From Parapusillimonas sp013416435 (GTDB lineage: Bacteria; Pseudomonadota; Gammaproteobacteria; Burkholderiales; Burkholderiaceae_B), in the NCBI RefSeq assembly GCF_052180245.1, contig NZ_CP197474.1:4686729-4750728 (forward strand): a stretch of 64,000 nt of DNA, given 5' to 3'. A program made the translations under genes and the position numbers. Of this stretch, positions 18,282 through 28,094 are shown in pieces; within the stretch, counting starts at the first letter, position 1; every line of letters begins with the position of its first letter. The notes beneath the pieces were generated by a model, which was given only the letters and a program-made list of their open reading frames with translations, ran no database searches and was not told where the DNA came from.

Positions 18282-18698
18282 TTAAGCACCAATGTGACGA
18301 GACACGAAGGTCGTCGAGATCGGCAACTTAGCGGCGGCCAGGCGGAAAGCTTCGCGCGCGAGCTCTTCGCTCACGCCTTCCATTTCATAGAGCACCTTGC
18401 CGGGTTGAATTTCGGCGACCCAGTACTCCGGATTACCCTTACCGTTACCCATACGAACTTCGGCAGGCTTCTGCGAAATGGGCTTGTCGGGGAAGATGCG
18501 AATCCAGATACGGCCGCCACGTTTGATGTGGCGGTTGATCGCGCGACGAGCGGATTCGATCTGGCGAGCGGTCAGGCGGCCACGACCCGTGGCCTTCAGA
18601 CCGAACTCGCCGAACGAGACTTGTGCACCGCGCGTAGCCAGGCCGGTATTGCGGCCCTTGTGCTCTTTGCGGTATTTTCTGCGTGACGGTTGCAGCAT
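18282..18698 (-). CDS. rplP: 50S ribosomal protein L16
   Basis: Binds 23S rRNA near the A-site. Seen: 138 residues, start MLQPSRRKYRKEHKGRNTG, then GEFGLKATGRGRLTARQIESARRAI and RIWIRIFPDKPISQKPAEVRMGNGKGNPE, all conserved. Lies between rpsC and rpmC. Confidence 0.97.
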   Translation of the reverse strand: MLQPSRRKYRKEHKGRNTGLATRGAQVSFGEFGLKATGRGRLTARQIESARRAINRHIKRGGRIWIRIFPDKPISQKPAEVRMGNGKGNPEYWVAEIQPGKVLYEMEGVSEELAREAFRLAAAKLPISTTFVSRHIGA

Positions 18699-18700
18699 GT

Positions 18701-19501
18701 TTATTCTCCTTCAGGCGCCGGCGCAGCGTTGGCTTGCGAGGCGTCTTTGCGAGGGCCACCACGACCACGGCCACCACCAGGACGACGACCGTCAGGACGC
18801 TCGCCGCGGGGCGAACGACGGGGACGGCGCTCTTCGTCGCGAGGAGCGGCGGTCTCGGGAGGCATTTCGCCGTTGGGCAGCATGTCGCCCTTATAGACCC
18901 AGACTTTGATACCGATAATGCCGTAAGTGGTTTGCGCTTCGGAAGTACCGTAATCGATGTTTGCACGCAGAGTGTGCAGAGGCACGCGGCCTTCGCGATA
19001 CCATTCGGTACGTGCAATTTCGATGCCGTTCAAGCGGCCCGAGCTCATGATCTTGATGCCTTGGGCACCCAGACGCATGGCATTTTGCATGGCGCGCTTC
19101 ATGGCCCGACGGAACATGATGCGCTTTTCGAGCTGCTGAGCGATCGAGTCGGCGATCAATTGAGCGTCGGTCTCGGGCTTGCGGATTTCCTCGATGTTGA
19201 CGTGCACGGGCACGCCCATCAGGCGCTGCAGATCGGACTTCAGGCTTTCGATGTCTTCGCCGCGCTTGCCGATCACGACACCCGGACGAGCCGAGTAAAC
19301 CGTGATGCGGGCGTTCTTGGCCGGACGCTCGATGACGACGCGACCGACGGAAGCGCTCTTGAGCTTCTTCTTCAGATACTCGCGCACGCGGATATCTTCA
19401 GCGAGCATGCCGCCGAATGCCTTGTCGTCAGCGAACCAGCGCGAACTCCAGTTGCGGCTTACCGCGAGGCGGAACCCAATCGGGTGAATTTTCTGTCCCA
19501 T
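18701..19501 (-). CDS. rpsC: 30S ribosomal protein S3 with Arg/Gly-rich C-terminal tail
   Basis: S3 sits at the mRNA entry site and has helicase activity with S4/S5. Seen: 266 residues starting MGQKIHPIGFRLAVSRNWSSRW, a KH domain with VVIGKRGEDIE, and the conserved ANIDYGTSEAQTTYGIIGIKVWVYKGD. About 50 residues of low-complexity Arg/Gly/Pro tail (from about 217) follow the point where the E. coli protein ends (233 residues). Similar tails are known in betaproteobacterial S3; the function is unknown. Confidence 0.97.
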   Translation of the reverse strand: MGQKIHPIGFRLAVSRNWSSRWFADDKAFGGMLAEDIRVREYLKKKLKSASVGRVVIERPAKNARITVYSARPGVVIGKRGEDIESLKSDLQRLMGVPVHVNIEEIRKPETDAQLIADSIAQQLEKRIMFRRAMKRAMQNAMRLGAQGIKIMSSGRLNGIEIARTEWYREGRVPLHTLRANIDYGTSEAQTTYGIIGIKVWVYKGDMLPNGEMPPETAAPRDEERRPRRSPRGERPDGRRPGGGRGRGGPRKDASQANAAPAPEGE

Positions 19502-19510
19502 TGTGACTCC

Positions 19511-19843
19511 TTACACGCCGACCTTGACCACAATGTGGCAGGTCTGCTTCTCGATACGGTTACCGCGACCTTTTGCACGGGCGGAGAAACGCTTCATCGA
19601 CTGGCCCTTGTCCACATAGATTGTGGTGACTTTGAGTTCATCGATATCGGCGCCGTCGTTGTGCTCGGCGTTGGCGATCGCGGACTCAAGCGCTTTCTTG
19701 AGGATGCCCGCGGCCTTCTTGGGTGTGAAAGTCAGGATATTCAGGGCTTGGGCCACCGACTTGCCACGGATGAGATCCGCTACGAGACGGGTTTTCTGAG
19801 CCGAGATATGGACTCCACGGATAATTGCAGTAGTTTCCATCAC
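19511..19843 (-). CDS. rplV: 50S ribosomal protein L22
   Basis: Lines the exit tunnel; its loop is a macrolide-resistance site. Seen: 110 residues with AIIRGVHISAQKTRLVADLIRGKSVAQAL and GQSMKRFSARAKGRGNRIEKQTCHI, the L22 signature with an intact loop. Abuts rpsS without a gap. Confidence 0.97.
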   Translation of the reverse strand: MMETTAIIRGVHISAQKTRLVADLIRGKSVAQALNILTFTPKKAAGILKKALESAIANAEHNDGADIDELKVTTIYVDKGQSMKRFSARAKGRGNRIEKQTCHIVVKVGV

Positions 19844-20119
19844 TTACCTCTTGGACTTCTTGTCCGCAGCGTGACCCTTGAAAGTACGGGTCAGCGCGAA
19901 CTCGCCGAGCTTGTGACCGACCATGTTCTCGTTGATGTAAACGGGAACGTGCTGGCGGCCATTGTGCACAGCAATCGTCAGCCCAATGAACTCGGGCAGG
20001 ATGGTTGAACGGCGCGACCAGGTTTTGATCGGCTTTTTCTCTTTGCCTTCGACGGCCGCATCGACCTTCTTGATCAGATGCGCGTCGACGAATGGGCCTT
20101 TTTTGATCGAACGTGACAT
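19844..20119 (-). CDS. rpsS: 30S ribosomal protein S19
   Basis: Head protein of the 30S subunit. Seen: 91 residues beginning MSRSIKKGPFVDAHLIKKV with IKTWSRRSTILPEFIGLTIAVHNGRQHVPVYI and KLGEFALTRTFKGHA. Normal length; between rplB and rplV. Confidence 0.97.
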   Translation of the reverse strand: MSRSIKKGPFVDAHLIKKVDAAVEGKEKKPIKTWSRRSTILPEFIGLTIAVHNGRQHVPVYINENMVGHKLGEFALTRTFKGHAADKKSKR

Positions 20120-20131
20120 GTTGTTCGCCCC

Positions 20132-20959
20132 TTACTTGCGCTTGCGGCGCGAGACAATCATATTGTCTGTGCGCTTGTTACGACGGGTTCTGTAGCCCTT
20201 GGCCGGCGTGCCCCATGGGCTGACCGGTTCGCGACCTTCACCAGTGCGTCCTTCACCACCACCATGCGGGTGATCGACCGGGTTCATGGCAACGCCACGA
20301 ACTGTCGGACGGACACCACGCCAGCGCATGGCACCGGCCTTGCCGATCTGACGCAGGCTGTGCTCTTCGTTACCGACTTCGCCAATGGTTGCGCGGCAGT
20401 CGATGTGTACGCGACGGACTTCGCCCGAGCGCAGACGCACTTGTGCGTAGACGCCTTCGCGAGCCAGCAGTACGGCGGAAGCACCTGCCGAACGAGCCAT
20501 TTGTGCACCCTTGCCCGGAAGCATTTCGATGCAGTGGATGGTTGCGCCAACAGGAATGTTGCGAATGGGCAGCGTGTTGCCGGCACGGATGGGAGCATCC
20601 AGTCCGGACATCAGCGTAGCGCCGACTTCCAGGCCACGGGGAGCAATGATGTAGCGACGCTCGCCGTCTGCGTAGCACAACAGTGCAATGTGCGCAGTGC
20701 GGTTGGGGTCGTACTCAAGGCGCTCGACCTTGGCGGGGATGCCGTCCTTGTTGCGACGGAAATCGACGATGCGGTAGTGCTGCTTATGGCCACCGCCACG
20801 ATGACGAACAGTGACGTGACCGTTGTTGTTACGGCCAGAGCCACGCTTTTTCTTTTCGAGCAGAGCTGCGAACGGCTCGCCTTTGTGCAGATCAGGGCTG
20901 ACGACCTTGATCATGCCGCGGCGGCCGGCCGAAGTCGGCTTGACTTTTACGAGTGCCAT
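20132..20959 (-). CDS. rplB: 50S ribosomal protein L2
   Basis: One of the most conserved proteins, required for peptidyl-transferase assembly. Seen: 275 residues with GRNNNGHVTVRHRGGGHKQHYRIVDF, IAPRGLEVG and the HPHGGGEGRTGEGR loop with its conserved His. Abuts rplW directly. Confidence 0.98.
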   Translation of the reverse strand: MALVKVKPTSAGRRGMIKVVSPDLHKGEPFAALLEKKKRGSGRNNNGHVTVRHRGGGHKQHYRIVDFRRNKDGIPAKVERLEYDPNRTAHIALLCYADGERRYIIAPRGLEVGATLMSGLDAPIRAGNTLPIRNIPVGATIHCIEMLPGKGAQMARSAGASAVLLAREGVYAQVRLRSGEVRRVHIDCRATIGEVGNEEHSLRQIGKAGAMRWRGVRPTVRGVAMNPVDHPHGGGEGRTGEGREPVSPWGTPAKGYRTRRNKRTDNMIVSRRKRK

Positions 20960-21256
20960 TTAGTTCACCTCCGTAAAGTCGAGTTCCTGACCGTCTTTGA
21001 GCGACACATATGCTTTGCGCTCGTTACGGCGGCGACCCATGAAACGGCCAAAACGCTTTTCTTTGCCCTTGCGGTTCAGAACCTGCACGGACTCGACTTC
21101 AACCTTGAACAGCAGTTCGACGGCCGCCTTGATTTCAGGCTTGGTGGCATCGGCTGCGACACGGAAAGCGATTTGCTGATTTTTTTCGGCTACGAACGTG
21201 GCCTTTTCGGTCACGACGGGAGCCAGGATAACTTGCAGTAAGCGTTCGGCGTTCAT
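20960..21256 (-). CDS. rplW: 50S ribosomal protein L23
   Basis: Docking site for trigger factor and SRP at the tunnel exit. Seen: 98 residues with LAPVVTEKATFVAEKNQQIAFRV, KAAVELLFKVEVESVQVLN and GRFMGRRNERKAYV-like region. Its start overlaps the rplD stop by 4 nt. Confidence 0.97.
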   Translation of the reverse strand: MNAERLLQVILAPVVTEKATFVAEKNQQIAFRVAADATKPEIKAAVELLFKVEVESVQVLNRKGKEKRFGRFMGRRRNERKAYVSLKDGQELDFTEVN

Positions 21257-21873
21257 CCCAACATCTCCTCGAGTTGAGCGATAGCCGGCTTGGTGATCAG
21301 CACTTTCTTGTAGTGGATCAAAGAGAGCGGATCGGCATAACGCGGTTCAACCACGGCAACGTGCGGAAGGTTGCGCGTAGCGAGATAAACGTTTTCGTCG
21401 AGCACGTCGGTGATGATGAGCACCGACTCCAGGCCCATGTTCTTGAGCTTGTCAGCGGCAAGTTTGGTCTTGGGCGCATCGAGGACGAAAGTATCGACGA
21501 CGGCGATACGATCTTCGCGAGCCAGCTGGGAAAGGATCGCGCGGATACCGGCACGATACATTTTCTTGTTGACCTTTTGCGAGAAGTTTTCGTCGGGCGA
21601 GTTCGGGAACGCGCGACCGCCTCCACGCCAGATGGGCGAGGAAGTCATGCCCGAACGGGCACGGCCGGTGCCCTTTTGGCGCCATGGCTTCTTGGTGCTG
21701 TGCTTGACGGCATCGCGGCCTTTCTGGGCGCGGTTGCCGCTGCGTGCGTTGGCCTGGAAAGCCACCACGATCTGGTGAACGAGCGCTTCGTTGAAGTCGC
21801 GGCCGAAAACCGTGTCGGGAGCTGCGAAGGTGGACGCGGACTGACCCTGGTCATTCAGGAGCTTGAGTTCCAT
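21253..21873 (-). CDS. rplD: 50S ribosomal protein L4
   Basis: L4 contacts the exit tunnel and, in E. coli, represses the S10 operon. Seen: 206 residues with GTGRARSGMTSSPIWRGGGRAFP (tunnel loop) and ALNVLIIT-like SVLIITDVLDENVYLATRN. It lies two bases after rplC. The long leader in front of rplC (22566-22795) would be the place for L4 control if this is conserved. Confidence 0.97.
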   Translation of the reverse strand: MELKLLNDQGQSASTFAAPDTVFGRDFNEALVHQIVVAFQANARSGNRAQKGRDAVKHSTKKPWRQKGTGRARSGMTSSPIWRGGGRAFPNSPDENFSQKVNKKMYRAGIRAILSQLAREDRIAVVDTFVLDAPKTKLAADKLKNMGLESVLIITDVLDENVYLATRNLPHVAVVEPRYADPLSLIHYKKVLITKPAIAQLEEMLG

Positions 21874-21875
21874 AA

Positions 21876-22565
21876 TTAGGCTCCTTTCTTGGCCGACATC
21901 TTGATGGCGGGACGCACGACGACGTCTGCGTTCTTGTGGCCGGGGACAGCGCCCTTGACCAGCAGCAGACCGCGTTCTGCGTCGACACGCACGATGTCGA
22001 GGTTTTGAACGGTACGGGTAACGTCGCCCAGGTGACCGGACATCTTCTTACCCGGGAAAATGCGGCCGGGATCCTGCGCCTGGCCGATGGAGCCAGGAAC
22101 GCGGTGCGAGCGCGAGTTACCGTGTGAAGCACGTTGCGAACCGAAGTGGTGGCGCTTGATGGTGCCGGCAAAGCCTTTACCGATCGTGGTGCCGGTGACA
22201 TCAACCTTTTGTCCTGCTTCGAAAACGCTTTCGACGGCCACGACGGAGCCAGCTGTAAATTCAGCGGCTTTGGCGGGATCGAGGCGGAATTCTTTCAGGA
22301 TGCTGCCGGCTTCGGAGCCGGCCTTTGCATAGTGCCCAGCCACGGGCTTGGTGACGCGGGTTGCACGACGTGTGCCGTAGGCAACTTGCACAGCCGCATA
22401 ACCATCCACTTCCGGCGACTTGACTTGCGTGATGCGGTTGTTCGACACGTCCAGCACTGTCACGGGGATGGACTCGCCATCTTCCGTGAAAATACGGGTC
22501 ATGCCGACTTTACGCCCCACAAGCCCCAGCCGGTAAGCGGCGGGCGTAGGTGTCGAGTTCGACAT
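21876..22565 (-). CDS. rplC: 50S ribosomal protein L3
   Basis: Early-assembly 23S rRNA-binding protein. Seen: 229 residues with LGLVGRKVGMTRIFTEDG, GTTIGKGFAGTIKRHHFGSQRASHGNS and HRVPGSIGQAQDPGRIFPGKKM. The ATG at 22565 has GGAG eight nt upstream; the frame is open further upstream but without a better start. Normally the second gene of the S10 operon; here it is the first gene after an inserted guanine deaminase gene and needs its own promoter. Confidence 0.97.
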   Translation of the reverse strand: MSNSTPTPAAYRLGLVGRKVGMTRIFTEDGESIPVTVLDVSNNRITQVKSPEVDGYAAVQVAYGTRRATRVTKPVAGHYAKAGSEAGSILKEFRLDPAKAAEFTAGSVVAVESVFEAGQKVDVTGTTIGKGFAGTIKRHHFGSQRASHGNSRSHRVPGSIGQAQDPGRIFPGKKMSGHLGDVTRTVQNLDIVRVDAERGLLLVKGAVPGHKNADVVVRPAIKMSAKKGA

Positions 22566-22795
22566 CGTTTTCTCCATTCCCGACTGCGATTGGTCGGGGC
22601 TAATAACCGCGTGCGACTCACACCGCACGCGTCGATTTTTGCAAAACTTCTTGGAACTGCCTTAACTACTATCTTCTTTACTACCTTCTTACTACTACCT
22701 GCAACGCCTAAGGGCGATAAGCCCCCGGGGTCGGTAAAGCCCACATAAGTGTCGGCGGGTGCAAGACACCCAGCAAAAACTTTTTTGGCGAAGCT
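22566..22795 (-). promoter_or_regulatory. rplC operon leader region
   Basis: About 230 bases of untranslated leader between the predicted start of transcription and rplC. It is GC-rich near 22700-22770 with hairpin potential (for example GGGCGATAAGCCCCCGGGG around 22711-22730). The length is compatible with an autoregulated ribosomal leader, but no E. coli-like S10 leader fold was proven. Confidence 0.4.
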
Positions 22796-22800
22796 TAGCA

Positions 22801-22829
22801 ATTTAACATGTTTCGCCATTCAATGGCAA
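22801..22829 (-). promoter_or_regulatory. Predicted sigma-70 promoter of the rplC operon
   Basis: Read on the minus strand: TTGCCA (22829-22824), 17-base spacer, TTAAAT (22806-22801) with a TG before it. This is a fair sigma-70 match in the only non-coding stretch in front of rplC. Such a promoter is needed because guaD, on the other strand, separates rplC from rpsJ. Confidence 0.6.
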
Positions 22830-22936
22830 GTACTAGTTGACAAGCCACGCTTGATGAGGCTGACAAGTGCGAAAGCGCAACGCCCAACGAGGCGTGCTTT
22901 ATGATATGCCGGCCCAAACCACCGGAGAGCCCGCCC

Positions 22937-24313
22937 GTGCATCCCTGCCAGAACCGCATCGCCCTGCGCGGCCCCTCGCTTACATTCCGGGGGGATCCCT
23001 TCCAGATCGGAGACACCGCCGCCCTGCATTACGAGGCCGACGGGCTGACATTGGTGGAAGCCGGCAAGATCACGGGTTTCGGCGACTTTGAACAACTTCG
23101 TTCCCGCCTCGACGGCCATCAGCTGACCACCTACGACAATGCGCTGATCTTGCCAGGCTTCATCGATACGCATGCGCACTACCCGCAGGTGCAGATGATG
23201 GGCGCCTATGGCAAGCAGTTGCTGGACTGGCTGAACCAGTACACCTTCGTCACCGAACAGCAGTTCCATGATCCGGCGCATGCCCGCCACGTGTCCGAGC
23301 TGTTTCTGGATCAATGCCTGCGCGCCGGCACGACGACCGCATCAGTGTATTGCACGGTCCATCCGTCCTCGGTGGAAGCGTTCTTCGAGGCCGCGAAAGA
23401 CCGCGACATGCGCATGATTGCGGGCAAAGTGCTGATGGACCGCAATGCCCCGCCGGCGTTGTGCGACGATGCGCGTTCAGGCTATGACGAGTCCGAAGCG
23501 CTGATCCGCAAATGGCATGGCCAAGGCCGGCTGTCCTATGCGATTACACCCCGCTTCGCCCCCTCTTCCACTCCGGCCCAGCTTGAGGCAGCCGGCGCTT
23601 TATGGAGGCGCTATCCGGGTACGCACATGCAAACGCATATCTCCGAGAGCCGGGATGAGGTGGACTGGGTGCGTCGGCTGTTTCCGGAACATGCCAATTA
23701 CCTGGACGTATACCGATACTACGGCCTGACCGGCCCCCGATCCATTTTTGGCCACGCCATCCACCTGACTGAACCAGAATGGCGGCACATGGCGGATAGC
23801 GGCTCGTCCATCGCGCATTGTCCGACCTCAAATGCATTCCTGGGCAGCGGCCTGTTCAACTATGAACGCGCGCTCGAATATCCGGCTCCCGTGCGGGTCG
23901 GCCTGGCAAGCGATGTGGGCGCGGGAACCTCGCTTTCCATGCTGCAAACCATGGGCGCGGCCTACAAAGTGGCGCAGCTTGGCCACTACTCGCTCTCCGC
24001 GCCCAGAGCCTTTTACATGGCGACGCGCGGCGCGGCACAGGCCCTGTATCTGGATGATCGCATCGGCAGCATCGCCCCTGGCATGGAGGCGGACCTGCTG
24101 GTATTGGACCTGGCTTCGACGCCGCTGATCGATTTCCGCATGCGGTATTGCCGTTCTATTGAAGAAGCGCTGTTCGTACAGATGACGCTGGCAGACGACC
24201 GCGCTACGCGCGCGGTATACATAGCCGGGAAGCTCGCCTATGACGCGAAAGAAACCATGGCGGGGAATAACGCATACGCGTTGGAAGCGCAAGCTAAAAA
24301 AAACGCCGGGTAG
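22937..24313 (+). CDS. guaD: Guanine deaminase GuaD
   Basis: Deaminates guanine to xanthine in purine salvage or catabolism; cytosolic zinc amidohydrolase. Seen: 458 residues with metal-site motifs PGFIDTHAHYPQ, AITPRFAPS, MQTHISES, FGHAIHLTEPE and LASDVGAGTSLSM, and the typical N-terminal ALRGPSLTFRGDPF. The GTG at 22937 has GGAGAG at good spacing; an ATG at 22901 would add twelve residues unlike the family. The gene stands alone on the plus strand inside the S10 ribosomal operon, between rplC and rpsJ, and shares a terminator with rpsJ. Confidence 0.93.
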   Translation: MHPCQNRIALRGPSLTFRGDPFQIGDTAALHYEADGLTLVEAGKITGFGDFEQLRSRLDGHQLTTYDNALILPGFIDTHAHYPQVQMMGAYGKQLLDWLNQYTFVTEQQFHDPAHARHVSELFLDQCLRAGTTTASVYCTVHPSSVEAFFEAAKDRDMRMIAGKVLMDRNAPPALCDDARSGYDESEALIRKWHGQGRLSYAITPRFAPSSTPAQLEAAGALWRRYPGTHMQTHISESRDEVDWVRRLFPEHANYLDVYRYYGLTGPRSIFGHAIHLTEPEWRHMADSGSSIAHCPTSNAFLGSGLFNYERALEYPAPVRVGLASDVGAGTSLSMLQTMGAAYKVAQLGHYSLSAPRAFYMATRGAAQALYLDDRIGSIAPGMEADLLVLDLASTPLIDFRMRYCRSIEEALFVQMTLADDRATRAVYIAGKLAYDAKETMAGNNAYALEAQAKKNAG

Positions 24314-24326
24314 CCCGGCGTTTTCT
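24296..24326. terminator. Bidirectional intrinsic terminator shared by guaD and rpsJ
   Basis: A-run, AACGCCGGG (24302-24310), TAG loop, CCCGGCGTT (24314-24322), T-run. It is symmetrical, so it can end transcription from both sides. The three loop bases are the guaD stop codon. rpsJ ends at 24333. Confidence 0.9.
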
Positions 24327-24332
24327 TGGATC

Positions 24333-24644
24333 TTACTGTAGTGCGATCTCGACGTCCACACCTGCGGGCAGGTCAAGGCGCATGAGGGCATCGACAGTCT
24401 TGTCTGTCGGGTCCACGATGTCCATGAGACGTTGGTGAGTGCGCATTTCGAACTGGTCGCGCGACGTCTTGTTGACGTGCGGGGAACGCAGCACGTCGTA
24501 GCGACGAATACGAGTCGGCAGAGGTACGGGACCACGCACGACCGCGCCCGTACGTTTGGCTGTTTCAACGATTTCAGCGGCAGACTGGTCGATCAACTTG
24601 TAGTCAAACGCTTTCAAACGGATGCGGATTTTCTGGTTTTTCAT
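24333..24644 (-). CDS. rpsJ: 30S ribosomal protein S10 / NusE
   Basis: Ribosomal protein and transcription antitermination factor binding NusB. Seen: 103 residues, MKNQKIRIRLKAFDYKLIDQSAAEIV and RFTVLRSPHVNKTSRDQFEMRTHQR-like YDVLRSPHVNKTSRDQFE. Last gene of the str operon here rather than first gene of a continuous S10 operon; an intrinsic terminator stands directly behind it. Confidence 0.97.
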   Translation of the reverse strand: MKNQKIRIRLKAFDYKLIDQSAAEIVETAKRTGAVVRGPVPLPTRIRRYDVLRSPHVNKTSRDQFEMRTHQRLMDIVDPTDKTVDALMRLDLPAGVDVEIALQ

Positions 24645-24667
24645 GGAAATTCCTAAAGAACGAAAGT

Positions 24668-24691
24668 GACAGAGGGCGGTTGCCCTCTGTC
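24668..24691. other. Perfect hairpin between tuf and rpsJ
   Basis: GACAGAGGGC (24668-24677), GGTT, GCCCTCTGTC (24682-24691): a 10-bp perfect stem with a tetraloop. No T-run follows on the minus strand, so it may be an mRNA processing or stability element rather than a full terminator. Confidence 0.6.
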
Positions 24692-24707
24692 TGTGGGCAC
24701 GCGTTAA

Positions 24708-25901
<1,194 letters not shown>

Positions 25902-25931
25902 GATTTATCCCATCAATGTTTTCAAGAAAAC

Positions 25932-25965
25932 AAAAAAGTCTCCTGCCCGCTTCTGGCGGACAGGA
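25932..25965 (-). terminator. Intrinsic terminator or attenuator between fusA and tuf
   Basis: On the minus strand: TCCTGTCCGC, loop CAGAA, GCGGGCAGGA (one G-U pair), then GAC and six T. It lies inside the str operon, so it would reduce rather than abolish read-through, or tuf has a promoter inside fusA. Confidence 0.75.
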
Positions 25966-25976
25966 ATATTGGTTAA

Positions 25977-28079
25977 TTACTTGCTGCGCGCGCTGATGAC
26001 TTCATCAGCGACGTTTTTGGGAGCCTCGGCATAATGCTTGAACTCCATCGTGTAGGTCGCGCGACCTTGCGTCTGTGAACGCAGGTTGGTCGAGTAACCG
26101 AACATTTCGGCCAGGGGAACCTCGGCCTTGATGATCTTGCCGCCGCCAACGATATCGTCCATGCCTTGGACCATGCCGCGACGAGAGGAGAGATCACCCA
26201 TCACCGTACCGGCGTAGTCTTCCGGCGTTTCGACTTCAACGGCCATCATGGGCTCGAGCAGCACGGGGCTGGCCTTGCGCATGCCGTCCTTGAACGCCAT
26301 GGAAGCCGCCATGCGGAACGCGTTTTCGTTCGAGTCCACATCGTGGTACGAACCGAAGAACAGCGTCACCTTGACGTCTACCACCGGATAGCCGGCAACC
26401 ACGCCCGCAGGCAGGGTTTCCTGGATGCCCTTGTCGACCGCCGGGATGTATTCGCGAGGAACCACACCGCCCTTGATGGCGTCGACGAATTCGTAGCCGC
26501 CGCCCGGCTCGAGAGGCTCGAGCTTGAGCACGACGTGGCCGTACTGACCGCGACCGCCGGACTGCTTGACGAACTTGCCTTCGATTTCCTCGCAGGTCTT
26601 GCGTATGGTTTCGCGGTAGGCAACCTGAGGCTTGCCGACGTTGGCTTCAACGCCGAACTCACGGCGCATGCGGTCGACCAGGACCTCGAGGTGAAGCTCG
26701 CCCATACCGGAAATGATGGTCTGGCCGGATTCTTCATCGCTGCGGACGCGGAAGGAAGGATCTTCCTGGGCGAGGCGCGACAGCGCGATACCCATTTTTT
26801 CCTGGTCGGCTTTGGTCTTGGGTTCGACGGCCTGCGAAATCACGGGCTCGGGGAACTCCATGCGCTCGAGCAGGATGTGCTGACCGACGTCGCACAGGGT
26901 TTCACCCGTGGTCACGTCTTTCAGGCCCACCACGGCGGCGATGTCGCCCGCCAGAACTTCCTTGATTTCGGCACGGTTGTTCGCATGCATCTGCAGGATG
27001 CGGCCGATGCGCTCTTTCTTGCTCTTGACCGGGTTGTACACGGTTTCGCCGGCGTGCAGAACGCCCGAGTACACGCGCACGAAAGTCAGCTGGCCAACGA
27101 AGGGGTCGCTCATGAGCTTGAATGCGAGTGCCGAGAACTTGGCGTCGTCGGAGGCAGGCAGGCTGATGGTGTTGCCGTCGTCGTCGGTGCCTTCGACCGG
27201 GGGGATGTCCACGGGCGATGGCAGGTAGTCGATAACGGCGTCGAGCATGCGCTGCACGCCCTTGTTCTTGAACGCGGTGCCGCACAGCATGGGCTGGATT
27301 TCGCCTGCGATGGTACGCGTGCGCAGACCCTTGTTGATTTCGTCTTCGGTCAGCTCGCCCGATTCCAGGTACTTGTCCATGAGCTCTTCGGACGACTCGG
27401 CAGCCGCCTCGACGAGCTTCTCGCGCCACTCATTGGCCTGATCGACCAGTTCGGCGGGGATGTCGATGTATTCGAACTTGGTGCCTTGGCTGGCTTCGTC
27501 CCAGACGATGCCCTTCATGCGGATCAGGTCGACCACGCCCTTGAAGGTGTCTTCAGCGCCGATAGGAATGACGATGGGCACGGGATTGGCCTTCAGGCGC
27601 AACTTGAGCTGGTCGTAGACCTTGAAGAAGTTCGCGCCGGTGCGGTCCATCTTGTTGATGAAGGCAAGACGGGGCACACCGTACTTGTTGGCCTGGCGCC
27701 AAACGGTTTCCGACTGGGGCTGCACGCCGCCCACGGCGCAATACACCATGCAGGCGCCATCGAGCACGCGCATGGAGCGTTCGACTTCGATGGTGAAGTC
27801 GACGTGTCCCGGGGTGTCGATGATGTTGATGCGATGCTCGGGGCGATCGCCGGCCATGCCGCGCCAGAATGCCGTGGTGGCGGCCGAAGTAATCGTGATG
27901 CCGCGCTCTTGCTCTTGTTCCATCCAGTCCATGGTGGCCGAGCCTTCATGGGTTTCGCCAATCTTGTGGTTGACGCCGGTGTAGAACAGGATACGTTCTG
28001 TTGTCGTGGTTTTCCCTGCGTCGATGTGGGCAGAGATGCCAATGTTGCGATAGCGCTCGATTGGGGTTTTGCGGGCCAT
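25977..28079 (-). CDS. fusA: Elongation factor G
   Basis: Ribosomal translocase. Seen: 700 residues with AHIDAGKTTTTERILFYTG (G1), DTPGHVDFT (G3), NKMDRTGA (G4), and domain IV/V segments such as GGRGQYGHV and PLAEMFGYSTNLRSQTQGRATYTMEF. Normal length, within the str operon behind rpsG. Confidence 0.98.
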   Translation of the reverse strand: MARKTPIERYRNIGISAHIDAGKTTTTERILFYTGVNHKIGETHEGSATMDWMEQEQERGITITSAATTAFWRGMAGDRPEHRINIIDTPGHVDFTIEVERSMRVLDGACMVYCAVGGVQPQSETVWRQANKYGVPRLAFINKMDRTGANFFKVYDQLKLRLKANPVPIVIPIGAEDTFKGVVDLIRMKGIVWDEASQGTKFEYIDIPAELVDQANEWREKLVEAAAESSEELMDKYLESGELTEDEINKGLRTRTIAGEIQPMLCGTAFKNKGVQRMLDAVIDYLPSPVDIPPVEGTDDDGNTISLPASDDAKFSALAFKLMSDPFVGQLTFVRVYSGVLHAGETVYNPVKSKKERIGRILQMHANNRAEIKEVLAGDIAAVVGLKDVTTGETLCDVGQHILLERMEFPEPVISQAVEPKTKADQEKMGIALSRLAQEDPSFRVRSDEESGQTIISGMGELHLEVLVDRMRREFGVEANVGKPQVAYRETIRKTCEEIEGKFVKQSGGRGQYGHVVLKLEPLEPGGGYEFVDAIKGGVVPREYIPAVDKGIQETLPAGVVAGYPVVDVKVTLFFGSYHDVDSNENAFRMAASMAFKDGMRKASPVLLEPMMAVEVETPEDYAGTVMGDLSSRRGMVQGMDDIVGGGKIIKAEVPLAEMFGYSTNLRSQTQGRATYTMEFKHYAEAPKNVADEVISARSK

Positions 28080-28094
28080 GATAGTGTCCTTAGA

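Noticed and set aside
22499..22819. Minus-strand open frame overlapping the start of rplC
   Set aside because: It covers the promoter-leader region and the rplC start in another frame and has no family resemblance.
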